From: Pedobacter cryoconitis
GTDB taxonomy: Bacteria; Bacteroidota; Bacteroidia; Sphingobacteriales; Sphingobacteriaceae
DNA: 64,000 bases
NCBI RefSeq assembly: GCF_001590605.1
Contig: NZ_CP014504.1
Coordinates: 4,898,001 to 4,962,000, forward strand
Direction: 5' to 3'
In this document: in pieces, positions 16,118 through 25,500 of the stretch
Layout: the number at the start of each line of letters is the position of its first letter
Numbering within the stretch: position 1 is the stretch's first letter
Program-made: the position numbers and the translations under genes
Notes under the pieces: generated by a model
What the model was told of the DNA's origin: nothing
Seen by the model: only the letters and a program-made list of their open reading frames with translations
The model's database searches: none

Positions 16118-17030
16118 TGCCCGATGTGGTTTTGTTTTTTAAATACTTAAATAAAAATATGCTCAAAATTAAACTAATAACGTATGCATACCATGGAAAA
16201 TTTGAAGAATTATCTGCTTCAGTTAAAGGAATGTTATGTTTTTGCAAATACCAGGCTACACTCACTGCATACGCATTGTTTAAAAAGTGTGCCAGCATAG
16301 CATACCATAAACTGCCCGTCCACCAATAAATATAACCAAATGCCGCCCCCAAAAATAACCTGGGGAAAAAACCAAAAAACTGGAGATGTATTGCACTGAA
16401 AATAAAAGCAGAAATCCAGATAGCCACATGCGGATTCTTGAACATTTTAGTAAATGACCGTTGGATTCCTCCTCTGAACATCAGTTCCTCTCCGATGGCC
16501 GGTAGTAACGCAATAACTAGAATATTGATCAAAAAGTCAGAAATATTCTTCGTGTTTAATAATAAAATTGTCATTTTCATCGCTTCATCTTCTTTACTCC
16601 GCATCCAGTTTTCAAGTGGTTTAAGAAATTCCGGGAGCACCATTTTTTGATTAGCCAAGCCAACCCACTCCATTAAAGGCATGGAACAAAGCATGATCAA
16701 AAAGACTAAAAAAAGAAGAGAAGCCGTTGGTTTTTTAAAACTATAAAAATTACTGATTTTAATTTTTTCTGTCCAGGCAAGCATTAAAGGCGGTAAAATG
16801 AACATACAGCCAGTAGTTAAAACCTGTGAAACTTTAAGGACAGCTGCAGAACTGGCATCTCCGCTCATTAAAACAGCTGCATTACTTAAACCATCGCTCC
16901 CGTAAACGGCCACTACTACCGCTAAACTTAGTACTGAGCCTATAACCAAACCTAATATCGTATAACACAGGATCATAAGTAGCTGTATATAAGCATCCTT
17001 TTCTTCCGCTTCGTTGTAAATGAAATTCAT
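16098..17030 (-). CDS. CPBP family intramembrane glutamic protease
   Basis: A polytopic CAAX-protease/bacteriocin-processing (CPBP) protein with about eight helices. The three active-site motifs are present: EELMFRGGIQR (about residue 180), SAIHLQFFGF (about 213) and HFLNNAY (about 248). I chose the ATG at 17028-17030 (MNFIYNEAEEKDAY, 310 residues). The longer reading frame to 17138 adds a non-hydrophobic stretch and would run into the start of divergent dusB. It probably heads the operon CPBP-DUF2007-cdsA-lipoprotein. Substrate unknown. Confidence 0.88.
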   Translation of the reverse strand: MNFIYNEAEEKDAYIQLLMILCYTILGLVIGSVLSLAVVVAVYGSDGLSNAAVLMSGDASSAAVLKVSQVLTTGCMFILPPLMLAWTEKIKISNFYSFKKPTASLLFLVFLIMLCSMPLMEWVGLANQKMVLPEFLKPLENWMRSKEDEAMKMTILLLNTKNISDFLINILVIALLPAIGEELMFRGGIQRSFTKMFKNPHVAIWISAFIFSAIHLQFFGFFPRLFLGAAFGYIYWWTGSLWYAMLAHFLNNAYAVSVAWYLQKHNIPLTEADNSSNFPWYAYVISLILSIFLFKYLKNKTTSGNGKQLG

Positions 17031-17046
17031 TATTGGGAATAGTTTG

Positions 17047-17054
17047 TACCTTTG
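17047..17054 (+). promoter_or_regulatory. Probable -7 element of dusB
   Basis: TACCTTTG matches TAnnTTTG, 29 bases before the dusB start codon. A -33 element is not convincing. Confidence 0.4.
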
Positions 17055-17083
17055 TCTTTTAATTTTGGATTGAAGATAGAAAA

Positions 17084-18091
17084 ATGTCTGTAAAGATAGG
17101 AAATATTGACTTGGGAGAGTTCCCATTATTGCTGGCACCGATGGAAGATGTAAGCGATCCGCCTTTCCGTTTTGTATGTAAACAAAGCGGTGTGGATATG
17201 ATGTACACAGAATTCATTTCTTCTGAAGGATTGATACGTGATGCAGCTAAAAGCAGGCAGAAACTTGATATTTTTGAGTACGAAAGACCTATTGGTATTC
17301 AGATTTTCGGAAGTGAAATATCAACCATGCAAGAAGCTACAGAAATTGCTACCCTGGCCAAACCAGACCTGATTGATATCAATTATGGCTGTCCTGTTAA
17401 ACAGGTAGCTTGTAAAGGGGCAGGATCAGCACTTTTGCAGGATATAGATAAAATGGTAAAGATGACTGAAGCTGTAGTAAAAGCCACCCATTTACCGGTT
17501 ACTGTTAAAACCCGTTTAGGCTGGGATGATAACACTAAAAACGTAGATGAGGTTGCCGAAAGGCTACAGGATATCGGTATTCAGGCACTGACTATTCACG
17601 GAAGGACAAGATCGCAGATGTATAAAGGCGAAGCCGACTGGCGGATGATCAGGGATATTAAAAGAAATCCAAGGATCAAAATTCCGGTTTTCGGTAACGG
17701 TGACGTAGACAGCCCTCAAAAGGCACTCGACTGGCGCAGAGAATTTGAAGTAGACGGAATCATGATCGGCAGAGCTGCAATTGGTTACCCGTGGATTTTC
17801 AGAGAAATTGCCCATTTTTTCAAAACCGGGGAAAAACTTGCTGGCCCTACAGTTGCAGAAAGAGTTTCAGTCTGCAGAACCCACTTAGATAAGTCTATTG
17901 CATGGAAAGGACCAAAAGTAGGTATTTTCGAGATGAGACGCCATTACGCTAATTATTTCAAAGGACTACCTGACTTTAAGAACTATAGAATGTTATTGGT
18001 CAAAGAAGATAACATTGAAATAATTCATGCTATTTTAGACGAAGTGGCAGATAAATATCATCACCTGCTCCTGGAAGGAGAAATGGCTTGA
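17084..18091 (+). CDS. dusB: tRNA-dihydrouridine synthase DusB
   Basis: A 335-residue FMN enzyme that reduces uridine to dihydrouridine in tRNA. The TIM-barrel N-terminal part begins LLLAPMEDVSDPPFRF, with EFISSEGL, the catalytic Cys in INYGCPVKQVACKGAGSALL (about residues 100-119), VKTRLGWDD, LTIHGRTRSQMYKGEADW, and the phosphate-binding GNGDVDS and IMIGRAAIGYPW. A C-terminal helical domain follows from about 240. The length and the HGRTR pattern fit DusB. It is divergent from the CPBP gene and 43 bases ahead of apaG. Confidence 0.95.
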   Translation: MSVKIGNIDLGEFPLLLAPMEDVSDPPFRFVCKQSGVDMMYTEFISSEGLIRDAAKSRQKLDIFEYERPIGIQIFGSEISTMQEATEIATLAKPDLIDINYGCPVKQVACKGAGSALLQDIDKMVKMTEAVVKATHLPVTVKTRLGWDDNTKNVDEVAERLQDIGIQALTIHGRTRSQMYKGEADWRMIRDIKRNPRIKIPVFGNGDVDSPQKALDWRREFEVDGIMIGRAAIGYPWIFREIAHFFKTGEKLAGPTVAERVSVCRTHLDKSIAWKGPKVGIFEMRRHYANYFKGLPDFKNYRMLLVKEDNIEIIHAILDEVADKYHHLLLEGEMA

Positions 18092-18134
18092 TTTTTGAAA
18101 AACACTTAATAATTAGATTAGAATTTAGATAACA

Positions 18135-18521
18135 ATGGTCACAGCGATTACACAAGGCGTTAAGATTTCGGTAGATACGGTGTATCAGGAAGAATATTCC
18201 AATCCTGAGAAAGAACATTTTATGTTTGCTTACCAGATTTCTGTAGAAAATCTGTCAGATTATTCGATACAATTAATGCGCCGTCAATGGTTTATTTTTG
18301 ATTCCAACGGTACACAAAGGGAAGTAGAAGGGGAAGGCGTTGTTGGCATTCAGCCTGTCATAGAACCAGGAGAAAGCTATTCTTACGTTTCAGGATGTAA
18401 TTTAACAACAGATATGGGATCGATGTCAGGAAATTACCTGATGCACCGGACTGCAGATGAAAGTGACTTTACAGTTGACATTCCTGAATTTCAACTCATT
18501 GTACCTTACCGTTTGAATTAG
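18135..18521 (+). CDS. apaG: ApaG family protein
   Basis: A 128-residue single-domain ApaG protein with a fibronectin-III-like beta-sandwich. Family landmarks: FAYQISVENLSDYSIQLMRR (about 31-50), WFIFDSNG, and GVVGIQPVIEPGESYSYVSG (about 69-88). ApaG is linked genetically to cobalt/magnesium homeostasis and Ap4A metabolism, but its reaction is unknown. The last bases overlap the stop codon of the convergent zinc peptidase gene (18518-18521), so there is no room for a separate terminator. Confidence 0.93.
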   Translation: MVTAITQGVKISVDTVYQEEYSNPEKEHFMFAYQISVENLSDYSIQLMRRQWFIFDSNGTQREVEGEGVVGIQPVIEPGESYSYVSGCNLTTDMGSMSGNYLMHRTADESDFTVDIPEFQLIVPYRLN

Positions 18522-19213
18522 TTTTTATTTCTTCCAAATAACATGGAAGCATAATATAATAAATTGGACAATGCACCAAGGGCAGCTACTACATAGGTCA
18601 TTGCTGCCCACCATAAAGCATCTTTTGCCTGTGCATTTTCTTCATAACTATGCATCACTACCTGATTATTTTTAAGCCATATTAAAGCTCTTTTACTCGC
18701 ATCAAATTCAACAGGCAAGGTGATGAAGCTAAATATCGTGATCAGCACAAGCCCGGCTACTCCCAATCCCAGGACAAAAGGATTACCTGTAAAGCCAATC
18801 AGCAAAATACCTATGATCAATACCCATTGCAAAAGATTAGAAGATATACTGACTACCGGGACCATATTAGTTCTGAATTGCAGCCAATAGTAGGACTTAG
18901 CATGCTGAACAGCATGTCCGCATTCATGCGCAGCTACGGCTGCGGCTGCAACACTTCTCCCATAATACACATCCGTACTTAAATTAACAGTTTTATCTGC
19001 TGGATTATAATGATCCGTTAACTGACCGTCTGCATTCATCACCCTCACATCATATATACCATTATCATGCAACATTTTTTCTGCAATCTCATGCCCTGAA
19101 AATCCAGAATTCAACTGCATTTCCGCGTACCTCGCAAATTTATGTCTGAACTTCCACTGCACAAAAATGCTTAGAATCAGTATCGGAATTATAAAAAACA
19201 AATAGGTCGCCAT
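18518..19213 (-). CDS. YugP-like zinc membrane metallopeptidase
   Basis: A 231-residue membrane protease of the YugP family (neutral zinc metallopeptidase). An N-terminal membrane helix (TYLFFIIPILILSIFVQW) precedes the zinc motif AAHECGHAVQH (HExxH, about residue 96). Two more hydrophobic segments follow (about 120-160), with the second-shell motif EFDASKRAL near 170. Role in Bacteroidota unknown. It is convergent with apaG and overlaps its stop. Confidence 0.88.
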   Translation of the reverse strand: MATYLFFIIPILILSIFVQWKFRHKFARYAEMQLNSGFSGHEIAEKMLHDNGIYDVRVMNADGQLTDHYNPADKTVNLSTDVYYGRSVAAAAVAAHECGHAVQHAKSYYWLQFRTNMVPVVSISSNLLQWVLIIGILLIGFTGNPFVLGLGVAGLVLITIFSFITLPVEFDASKRALIWLKNNQVVMHSYEENAQAKDALWWAAMTYVVAALGALSNLLYYASMLFGRNKN

Positions 19214-19532
19214 CTCTTGATATCACATTTTATCCATTGCGATAAATCAAAAATTGTTCCCATAATCTTGAATTTCAATTATATTTCAATAAAACAGCTA
19301 TTCTGTGATTAAAACACCTTATTATAATTAAAAAATACGCCTGATAATTAATTTATTAATTGCTTATTAAAAAAATCCCTTTTTTATTCTTTCCAATAAG
19401 AAGCATATTTCTATTATAAAAACCTTTTTGTCTCTTAAAAACTTCATAAATACAATAGAGCATTGCTACATAAATACTAAAATACTTGTTAAAATCGTTT
19501 ATAATACAGATTTTTGATAAAAATATTAGCAA
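19214..19532. other. AT-rich divergent intergenic region
   Basis: This 319-base AT-rich gap lies between the zinc peptidase and rmuC genes, which point away from each other. It must hold both promoters. I see no reading frame, RNA gene or clear consensus promoter in it. Confidence 0.5.
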
Positions 19533-20861
19533 ATGAATATTCTTATTATAGTATTGCTTATCGTCGTTATCATCTTCCTTTTTTTCATTTTATTAAAAAA
19601 ACCAGATGCAGTTAATAACCAGACAGACTTATTGGGTTTAAAGGAAGCCGAGCATGAAAAGATTCTAGGCTATTACAAAGAAGAAAAGCAACGCCTGGAA
19701 GACGAACTTATTGATTTGCGTACAGGATTTATGGATGAAAGAAGCCGTGCTGTAAAAGCAGAAGAAATGCTTAAAGCGCAGGTAGACAAACAAACTGAAC
19801 AGGAAAAGTATATAGCAGAATTGCAGCAAAAATTCAAAATGGAATTTGAGCATATCGCTAATCAGATACTGGAGGAGAAAACTTCAAAATTCACGGCAAA
19901 TAACAAAGCCAATATGGACCTCATTTTAAGCCCGCTGAAGGAAAATATTAAAGCATTCGAGGAAAAGGTCGACCGGGTATACAAAGCGGAGTCAGACGAA
20001 CGCAATATACTCAAAGGCGTTATTTCACAACTGATGGATCAGAGCAAACAAATACAAGAAGATGCAAATAACCTGACCAAAGCACTAAAAGGAGATAATA
20101 AAAAACAAGGTAACTGGGGAGAAGTGATTCTGGAGCGTGTATTAGAACGTTCAGGACTTGTTAAAGACCAGGAATACCGGATACAATCGAGTTTTAGCAC
20201 CGCAACAGGCAATAGGGTACAACCTGATGTAATCATTGATCTGCCAGAAGATAAACACATTGTTGTCGATTCTAAAGTTTCACTGATTGCTTATGAAAAA
20301 TATGTCACGGCCGAAACCGAAGAAGAAAGAGAAATATTTGTCAAACAGCACTTACTTTCTTTGAAAAACCATATCCAGGACCTTTCAGGTAAAAATTATC
20401 AGGCACTTTACCAAATCAACTCCCCTGATTTCGTATTGCTGTTTATCCCTATAGAATCCTCATTCGGTATTGCAGTTCAAAAAGACGCTGAACTTTTCAA
20501 TTATGCCTGGGAAAGAAAAGTAGTGATTGTAAGCCCATCTACCTTACTGGCTACGCTCCGGACTATTTCAAGCATTTGGAAACAAGAAAGACAGAACCGC
20601 AATGTACTGGAAATAGCACGTCTGAGCGGCAGCATGTACGATAAATTTGTTGGTTTTGTAACTGATATGGAGAGTATCGGCAGAAATATCAGGCAGAGCC
20701 AGGATGCATACGATAAAGCCATGGGCAAACTAACTACCGGATCAGGGAACCTGGCTAATACAGCTGATAAAATAAAAAAGCTGGGTGCAAAAACTACCAA
20801 ACAAATTGATCGTAAATTTTTGGACCCAGCTTTAATAGCGGATGAAAATCCTATAATTTAA
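19533..20861 (+). CDS. rmuC: DNA recombination protein RmuC
   Basis: A 442-residue RmuC family protein. A single N-terminal membrane anchor (MNILIIVLLIVVIIFLFFILL) is followed by a long coiled coil (about residues 35-185, with repeated Glu/Lys heptads). The PD-(D/E)xK-like nuclease core then follows, with GNWGEVILERVLERSGL, QPDVIIDLPEDKHIVVDSKVSL (about 228-249) and a Phe/Ile-rich strand. RmuC limits inversions at short inverted repeats in E. coli, probably as a nuclease. The 3' end overlaps convergent thiL by 11 bases. Confidence 0.94.
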   Translation: MNILIIVLLIVVIIFLFFILLKKPDAVNNQTDLLGLKEAEHEKILGYYKEEKQRLEDELIDLRTGFMDERSRAVKAEEMLKAQVDKQTEQEKYIAELQQKFKMEFEHIANQILEEKTSKFTANNKANMDLILSPLKENIKAFEEKVDRVYKAESDERNILKGVISQLMDQSKQIQEDANNLTKALKGDNKKQGNWGEVILERVLERSGLVKDQEYRIQSSFSTATGNRVQPDVIIDLPEDKHIVVDSKVSLIAYEKYVTAETEEEREIFVKQHLLSLKNHIQDLSGKNYQALYQINSPDFVLLFIPIESSFGIAVQKDAELFNYAWERKVVIVSPSTLLATLRTISSIWKQERQNRNVLEIARLSGSMYDKFVGFVTDMESIGRNIRQSQDAYDKAMGKLTTGSGNLANTADKIKKLGAKTTKQIDRKFLDPALIADENPII

Positions 20862-21891
20862 AGGCGTTCCAGCCCTGTGCTTTCAATTCGTGAACAACAC
20901 TTGATTTAGAAATCATTTTACAGCCTGAAGCTTTATCAGTAATGTGACCAATTACAGTAATATCCACATCATGCTTTAATTTTGTATAGTCTTCCTGTTT
21001 GATTGTGAATAACAATTCATAATCTTCTCCGCCATTTAATGCACAAACAGTTGGATCAAGCCCCAGCTCCCTTGCAGTTTCATAAGTCATCGGGTCAATT
21101 GGAAATTTATCTTCATACAAAGTACATCCTTTTTCAGATTGCTTGCAGATATGCATAATATCAGAAGCCAAACCATCAGAAATATCGATCATTGCAGTAG
21201 GCACGATTTTCATCTGGGCCAGCAGGTCCACAATATCTCTTCTGCCTTCAGGTTTCAATTGTCTTTCAATAATATAATCTTTTCCTTCCAGATCAGGCTG
21301 AATATTAGGGTTTTCCAGGAAAATCTGTTTTTCTCTTTCTAGAATCTGAAGCCCTACATAAGCCCCGCCTAAATCACCGGAAACACAAATTAAATCACCT
21401 TCATTAGCACCATTTCTGTAGCAAATATCTTCTTTGGCAGCATAACCAATACTCGTTACACTCAGTACTAGTCCCTGCTTGCTCGAAGAGGTATCCCCAC
21501 CAATTAAATCAATGTTGAACTTATTACAGGCCAGCTCTATCCCTTTATAAATTTCTTCTACAGCTTCTAATGGAAACTTACTCGAAACCCCGATAGAAAC
21601 AGTAATCTGGGCTGCTACTCCATTCATTGCGTAAATATCGCTTAAATTCACCTGAACAGCCTTATATCCCAAGTGCATCAGCGGTACATAAGCCAGATCA
21701 AAATGGATTCCTTCCAACAATAAATCTGTAGAAATTAAAATTTCTTTATCGCCAGAATGCAATACTGCAGCATCATCACCAATCCCTTTGACACTAGTTT
21801 CATGTCTTATTTTAAAATTATTTGTCAGGTGTTCAATCAGGCCAAACTCGCCCAATTCACCTAATTCTGTACGTCCTTTATTCTCAAACAT
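20851..21891 (-). CDS. thiL: Thiamine-monophosphate kinase ThiL
   Basis: A 346-residue ThiL, which phosphorylates thiamine monophosphate to the active cofactor. The AIR-synthase-type fold has the Mg-ATP motifs GIGDDAAVL (about residue 40), STDLLLEGIHFD (about 54), VNLSDIYAMNG, LIGGDTSSSKQGL and, in the C-terminal half, MIDISDGLASDI and NGGEDYELLF (about 278). All key acidic residues are visible. No other thiamine genes are nearby. It lies 110 bases downstream of nadA on the same strand. Confidence 0.95.
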   Translation of the reverse strand: MFENKGRTELGELGEFGLIEHLTNNFKIRHETSVKGIGDDAAVLHSGDKEILISTDLLLEGIHFDLAYVPLMHLGYKAVQVNLSDIYAMNGVAAQITVSIGVSSKFPLEAVEEIYKGIELACNKFNIDLIGGDTSSSKQGLVLSVTSIGYAAKEDICYRNGANEGDLICVSGDLGGAYVGLQILEREKQIFLENPNIQPDLEGKDYIIERQLKPEGRRDIVDLLAQMKIVPTAMIDISDGLASDIMHICKQSEKGCTLYEDKFPIDPMTYETARELGLDPTVCALNGGEDYELLFTIKQEDYTKLKHDVDITVIGHITDKASGCKMISKSSVVHELKAQGWNAFKL

Positions 21892-22001
21892 ATTTTTTTT
21901 ATAAATATTAACCGCTGGAATTTTCCGTTGGTTTTTACCTCTGTTTCTTAAGTTTTAAAACTTATTAACAGTTGTTAGGAAAGTTTTAAAGCTAACAATC
22001 C

Positions 22002-23000
22002 CTATAAGCCAAGACTTGCCGAAATCTCCAGCATTCTTTCAATTGGTTTTCTTGCTTCTCTGATAATATGCTCAGGTACAGTCACTTCTGGTGATCCATT
22101 TTTTAAACACAAATACAGTTTTTCTAAAGTATTTCTCTTCATATAGGGACAATCATTGCAAGCACAATTATTATTCGGCGGCGCCGGAATAAAAGTTTTT
22201 GTTGGATTAGCCTTTTCCATCTGGTGAATTATACCACTTTCTGTCGCTATAATAAATTCTTTCGCCTCACTTTTGATGGAATAATTTAACAAACCTGTTG
22301 TAGATCCGATATAATCTGCCATCTGTAATACAGCTTCCTCACATTCCGGATGTGCAATAAATTTTGCATGCGGATGACGCTCTTTTAGCTTCGTTATTTT
22401 CTCTCTTGAAAATATTTCGTGGACCATACACGCACCATTCCACAGCACCAGGTCCCTGCCAGTTTTTTTCGCTACCCAGGCTCCCAGATTTTTATCAGGT
22501 CCAAAAATAATCTTCTGCTCTTTTGGCAGACTTTCTACAATTTGGACCGCATTGGTTGAGGTACAAACAATATCACTCATCGCTTTTAGCTCTGCCGTAC
22601 AATTCACGTAGGTAATGACCAGGTGATCCGGGTATTTTTCTTTAAACTTTTTAAACAAATGTGGTGGACAACTATCTGCTAATGAGCAACCTGCCTTTAA
22701 ATCAGGTAATAAAACCTTTTTTTCAGGAGAGAGGATTTTAGCTGTTTCTGCCATAAAATGCACTCCTGCAAAAACAATCACATCCGCCTCTGTTCTGGCA
22801 GCTTCCTGAGAAAGCCCCAAACTGTCTCCAATATAGTCCGCAACATCCTGTATATCAGGTTCTTGATAGTAATGTGCCAGGATTATCGCATTTTTCTCTT
22901 TTTTTAATTTTTCAATTTCCGCAAAAAGATCAAGTGTTGGGTCGATACTTTCTTCTACAAATCCTCTTCTGTTCAATTCTTCTAAGGTATCCATTTTCAA
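22002..23000 (-). CDS. nadA: Quinolinate synthase NadA
   Basis: A 332-residue [4Fe-4S] enzyme that condenses iminoaspartate with dihydroxyacetone phosphate to quinolinate in de novo NAD synthesis. Landmarks: [20 protein letters not shown] (about 39-58), FMAETAKIL, the three cluster Cys in [12 protein letters not shown] (about 103), WNGACMVHE (about 191) and CACNDCPYM (about 280), and HPECE. The start is ATG at 22998-23000 (MKMDTLEEL), with a second ATG two codons later. It is divergent from nadB across a 392-base spacer. Confidence 0.96.
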   Translation of the reverse strand: MKMDTLEELNRRGFVEESIDPTLDLFAEIEKLKKEKNAIILAHYYQEPDIQDVADYIGDSLGLSQEAARTEADVIVFAGVHFMAETAKILSPEKKVLLPDLKAGCSLADSCPPHLFKKFKEKYPDHLVITYVNCTAELKAMSDIVCTSTNAVQIVESLPKEQKIIFGPDKNLGAWVAKKTGRDLVLWNGACMVHEIFSREKITKLKERHPHAKFIAHPECEEAVLQMADYIGSTTGLLNYSIKSEAKEFIIATESGIIHQMEKANPTKTFIPAPPNNNCACNDCPYMKRNTLEKLYLCLKNGSPEVTVPEHIIREARKPIERMLEISASLGL

Positions 23001-23392
23001 CGTTTCAATAATTAATAATTATTTAATATAAATAGATTTCTATTGTTTATTAGTGTGTTAGTAATGTTTGTAACTCTGAGATTTTTATTCGTTTTTATAA
23101 CTTGTTCTATACTTACCAACAATTAAATCACTTTTTTTTTGAAAAAATACGCTGATTCACAATTAGATATTTTTACGATTAAAAACTTATCCATACTCAG
23201 ATGTTTATTAGTTACTTGGTAGTAAAAAGTTAATAACTCATGCAAAGTTGCTGAAAAATAACTTAAAATATTGTGTCTAATTCTCATTTTACCTTAGCTT
23301 TAAACATTCTTAAATAGTTACTCTATTTATTTAGACAAGTAATCAACATATTTCTAACGTTGTTAACAACAAGGCGGATTTAGCACAATTCA
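23001..23392. other. Divergent nadA/nadB intergenic region
   Basis: An AT-rich 392-base gap holding the promoters of nadA and nadB. It contains the perfect 12-base palindrome GTTGTTAACAAC at 23359-23370, 23 bases before the nadB start, which could be an operator. No consensus TAnnTTTG box or reading frame is evident. Confidence 0.45.
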
Positions 23393-24979
23393 ATGAAGAA
23401 TACAGACTTTTTAGTAATAGGATCGGGGATTGCGGGCTTGAGCTTCGCTTTAAAGGCCGCTAAGCATGGTAAAGTTTTAATTATTACAAAATCAAATGAA
23501 GATGAATCCAATACAAAATACGCCCAGGGTGGGGTAGCTGTAGTTGTGGATAAAGATGATTCTTTTGAAAAGCATATTCATGATACTTTAATTGCCGGCG
23601 ATGGGCTTTGCGATCCGGCAATTGTGGAAATCGTGGTGAAAGAAGGGCCTCAGCGTATCCAGGAGATCATAGATTACGGAATTAAATTTGACAAGGACCC
23701 TGCAGGCGTTTATGATCTTGCGAAGGAAGGAGGGCACTCTGAGCACCGGGTTTTACACTATAAAGACGTTACGGGCTATGAAATTGAGAGTGTTTTATTG
23801 AAGCAAATTCACGAGAATCCAAACATAGAGATATTAACACATTACTTCTGTTTGGAGTTAATTACCCAACATCACCTCGGATTGTTTGTTGACAAGAGTA
23901 CCAAAGTTATTAACTGTTTTGGTGTATATGCCTTTAACACAGAGCTTAACGATGTGGAAAAGATACTAGCAAAGGTAACTGTGCTAGCTTCCGGTGGCGC
24001 TGGTCATGTGTATTCCAGCACTACAAATCCAGTAATTGCAACAGGAGATGGGATGGCAATGGTTTACCGTGCAAAAGGAAAATTGAGGAATATGGAGTTC
24101 ATTCAGTTTCATCCTACTGCTTTATATAACCCTGGTGAGTATCCATCCTTCTTAATATCGGAAGCCGTAAGGGGCTTTGGAGGCGTTCTGAGGCGTAAGA
24201 ATGGGGATGAATTTATGTACGAATATGACGAAAGAGGGTCATTGGCACCACGTGATATTGTGGCCAGGGCAATAGATTCTGAGATGAAAAAATCGGGTGA
24301 AGATTTCGTTTATCTGGACATTAGAAACCGTTCAAAGACTGACATATTGACACACTTTCCAAACATTTATGCGAAGTGTTTATCTATAGGTATAGACATG
24401 ACTAAAGATTTAATTCCGGTTACTCCAGCTGCTCATTACATGTGTGGTGGAATTTTAGTAGATGAATTTGGAAGATCTTCTATTCATAATTTATATGCTT
24501 GCGGAGAATGTTCTTCAACTGGTCTGCATGGTGCAAACCGGTTAGCTTCAAATTCTTTATTGGAAGCCCCCGTTTTTGCACACCGGATTTATCTGGATGC
24601 GATAGAAAAATTTAAAGACAGCGTTATTCCTGAAAATATTCCGGAATGGGACGATCATGGAGTTATTCAATCTGATGAAGATATCCTGGTTACACACAAC
24701 TTGCGCGAAACTCAAAAATTAATGAGCGATTATGTAGGAATTGTACGTTCAGATTTTAGATTGGACAGAGCGATGAGACGTCTATTTTTATTACACGAAG
24801 AAACTGAGGAATTTTATAAAGCGAATAAAGTCTCTGTCAAATTATGTGAATTAAGAAACGTTATACAAGTTGCCTTTACCGTGATCAAATCTGCGATGGC
24901 AAGAAAAGAAAGCAGGGGTTTACATTATACAACAGATTACCCTGGACATGCAGAAGAATTAATTGATACTATTTTTTAA
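23393..24979 (+). CDS. nadB: L-aspartate oxidase NadB
   Basis: A 528-residue FAD enzyme that oxidises L-aspartate to iminoaspartate, the substrate of NadA. The dinucleotide motif GSGIAGLSFALKAA lies at residues 8-21, followed by TKYAQGGVAVV, GGHSEHRVLHY, the active-site segment EFIQFHPTALY (about 239), LISEAVRG, RDIVARAID, PAAHYMCGGILVD (about 347) and GLHGANRLASNSLLE (about 375). A helical C-terminal domain of the succinate dehydrogenase type ends the protein. A carbonic anhydrase-like gene follows after 10 bases. Confidence 0.96.
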   Translation: MKNTDFLVIGSGIAGLSFALKAAKHGKVLIITKSNEDESNTKYAQGGVAVVVDKDDSFEKHIHDTLIAGDGLCDPAIVEIVVKEGPQRIQEIIDYGIKFDKDPAGVYDLAKEGGHSEHRVLHYKDVTGYEIESVLLKQIHENPNIEILTHYFCLELITQHHLGLFVDKSTKVINCFGVYAFNTELNDVEKILAKVTVLASGGAGHVYSSTTNPVIATGDGMAMVYRAKGKLRNMEFIQFHPTALYNPGEYPSFLISEAVRGFGGVLRRKNGDEFMYEYDERGSLAPRDIVARAIDSEMKKSGEDFVYLDIRNRSKTDILTHFPNIYAKCLSIGIDMTKDLIPVTPAAHYMCGGILVDEFGRSSIHNLYACGECSSTGLHGANRLASNSLLEAPVFAHRIYLDAIEKFKDSVIPENIPEWDDHGVIQSDEDILVTHNLRETQKLMSDYVGIVRSDFRLDRAMRRLFLLHEETEEFYKANKVSVKLCELRNVIQVAFTVIKSAMARKESRGLHYTTDYPGHAEELIDTIF

Positions 24980-24989
24980 TATATAGAAT

Positions 24990-25499
24990 ATGCCCGTTAT
25001 TTTACCGGTTTTAGATAAACACCCGAAATGGGGAGAAAATTGTTTTATTGCACCAAACGCAACTATAGTAGGGGATGTAACTATGGGAACGAATTGTTCC
25101 GTATGGTTTAATGCAGTAATCAGAGGAGATGTAAACACAATTACTATCGGAAATGATAGTAATATTCAGGATGGTGCGGTTATTCATGCGACGTATCTTA
25201 AGGCTGCTACTACCATTGGTAACAGGGTCTCAGTAGGGCATAATGCGATTGTACATGGTTGTATCCTTAAAGACCATGTACTTGTTGGTATGGGGGCTAT
25301 TGTCATGGACAATGCAGTGGTAGAAGAATATTGTATTATTGGTGCCGGATCAGTTGTCCTGGAAAATACAATTTGTGAATCTGGTTTTCTCTATGCAGGA
25401 ACACCTGCAAAAAAAATAAAGCCCATTACTGAAGAGCAACGGGCTTTATTAAATAAATTACCAGATAACTATATTATGTATTCAGATTGGTTCAGATAA
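24990..25499 (+). CDS. Gamma-carbonic anhydrase family hexapeptide protein
   Basis: A 169-residue left-handed beta-helix protein of the gamma-carbonic anhydrase/YrdA/PaaY group. Hexapeptide turns run from about residue 20 to 140. The candidate zinc His residues stand in DGAVIHATYL, VGHNAIVHGCIL (H and H) near 66-93, with NAVIRGDVNTITIG before them. Whether it hydrates CO2 or is only a structural relative cannot be told. It is probably co-transcribed with nadB. Its last codons also encode, on the other strand, a terminator for the convergent lipoprotein gene. Confidence 0.9.
   Translation: MPVILPVLDKHPKWGENCFIAPNATIVGDVTMGTNCSVWFNAVIRGDVNTITIGNDSNIQDGAVIHATYLKAATTIGNRVSVGHNAIVHGCILKDHVLVGMGAIVMDNAVVEEYCIIGAGSVVLENTICESGFLYAGTPAKKIKPITEEQRALLNKLPDNYIMYSDWFR
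25408..25450 (-). terminator. Minus-strand terminator inside the gamma-CA coding sequence
   Basis: Read on the minus strand, arms AATAAAGCCC and GGGCTTTATT form a perfect 10-bp stem over a 16-base loop, followed by a run of T. It would end transcripts of the convergent Ig-like lipoprotein gene about 50 bases past its stop. Confidence 0.7.
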
Positions 25500-25500
25500 A

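Noticed and set aside
16098-17138. Longer CPBP protease frame starting at 17138
   Set aside because: The extra 36 residues precede a good start at 17030 and the frame would overlap the start of divergent dusB.
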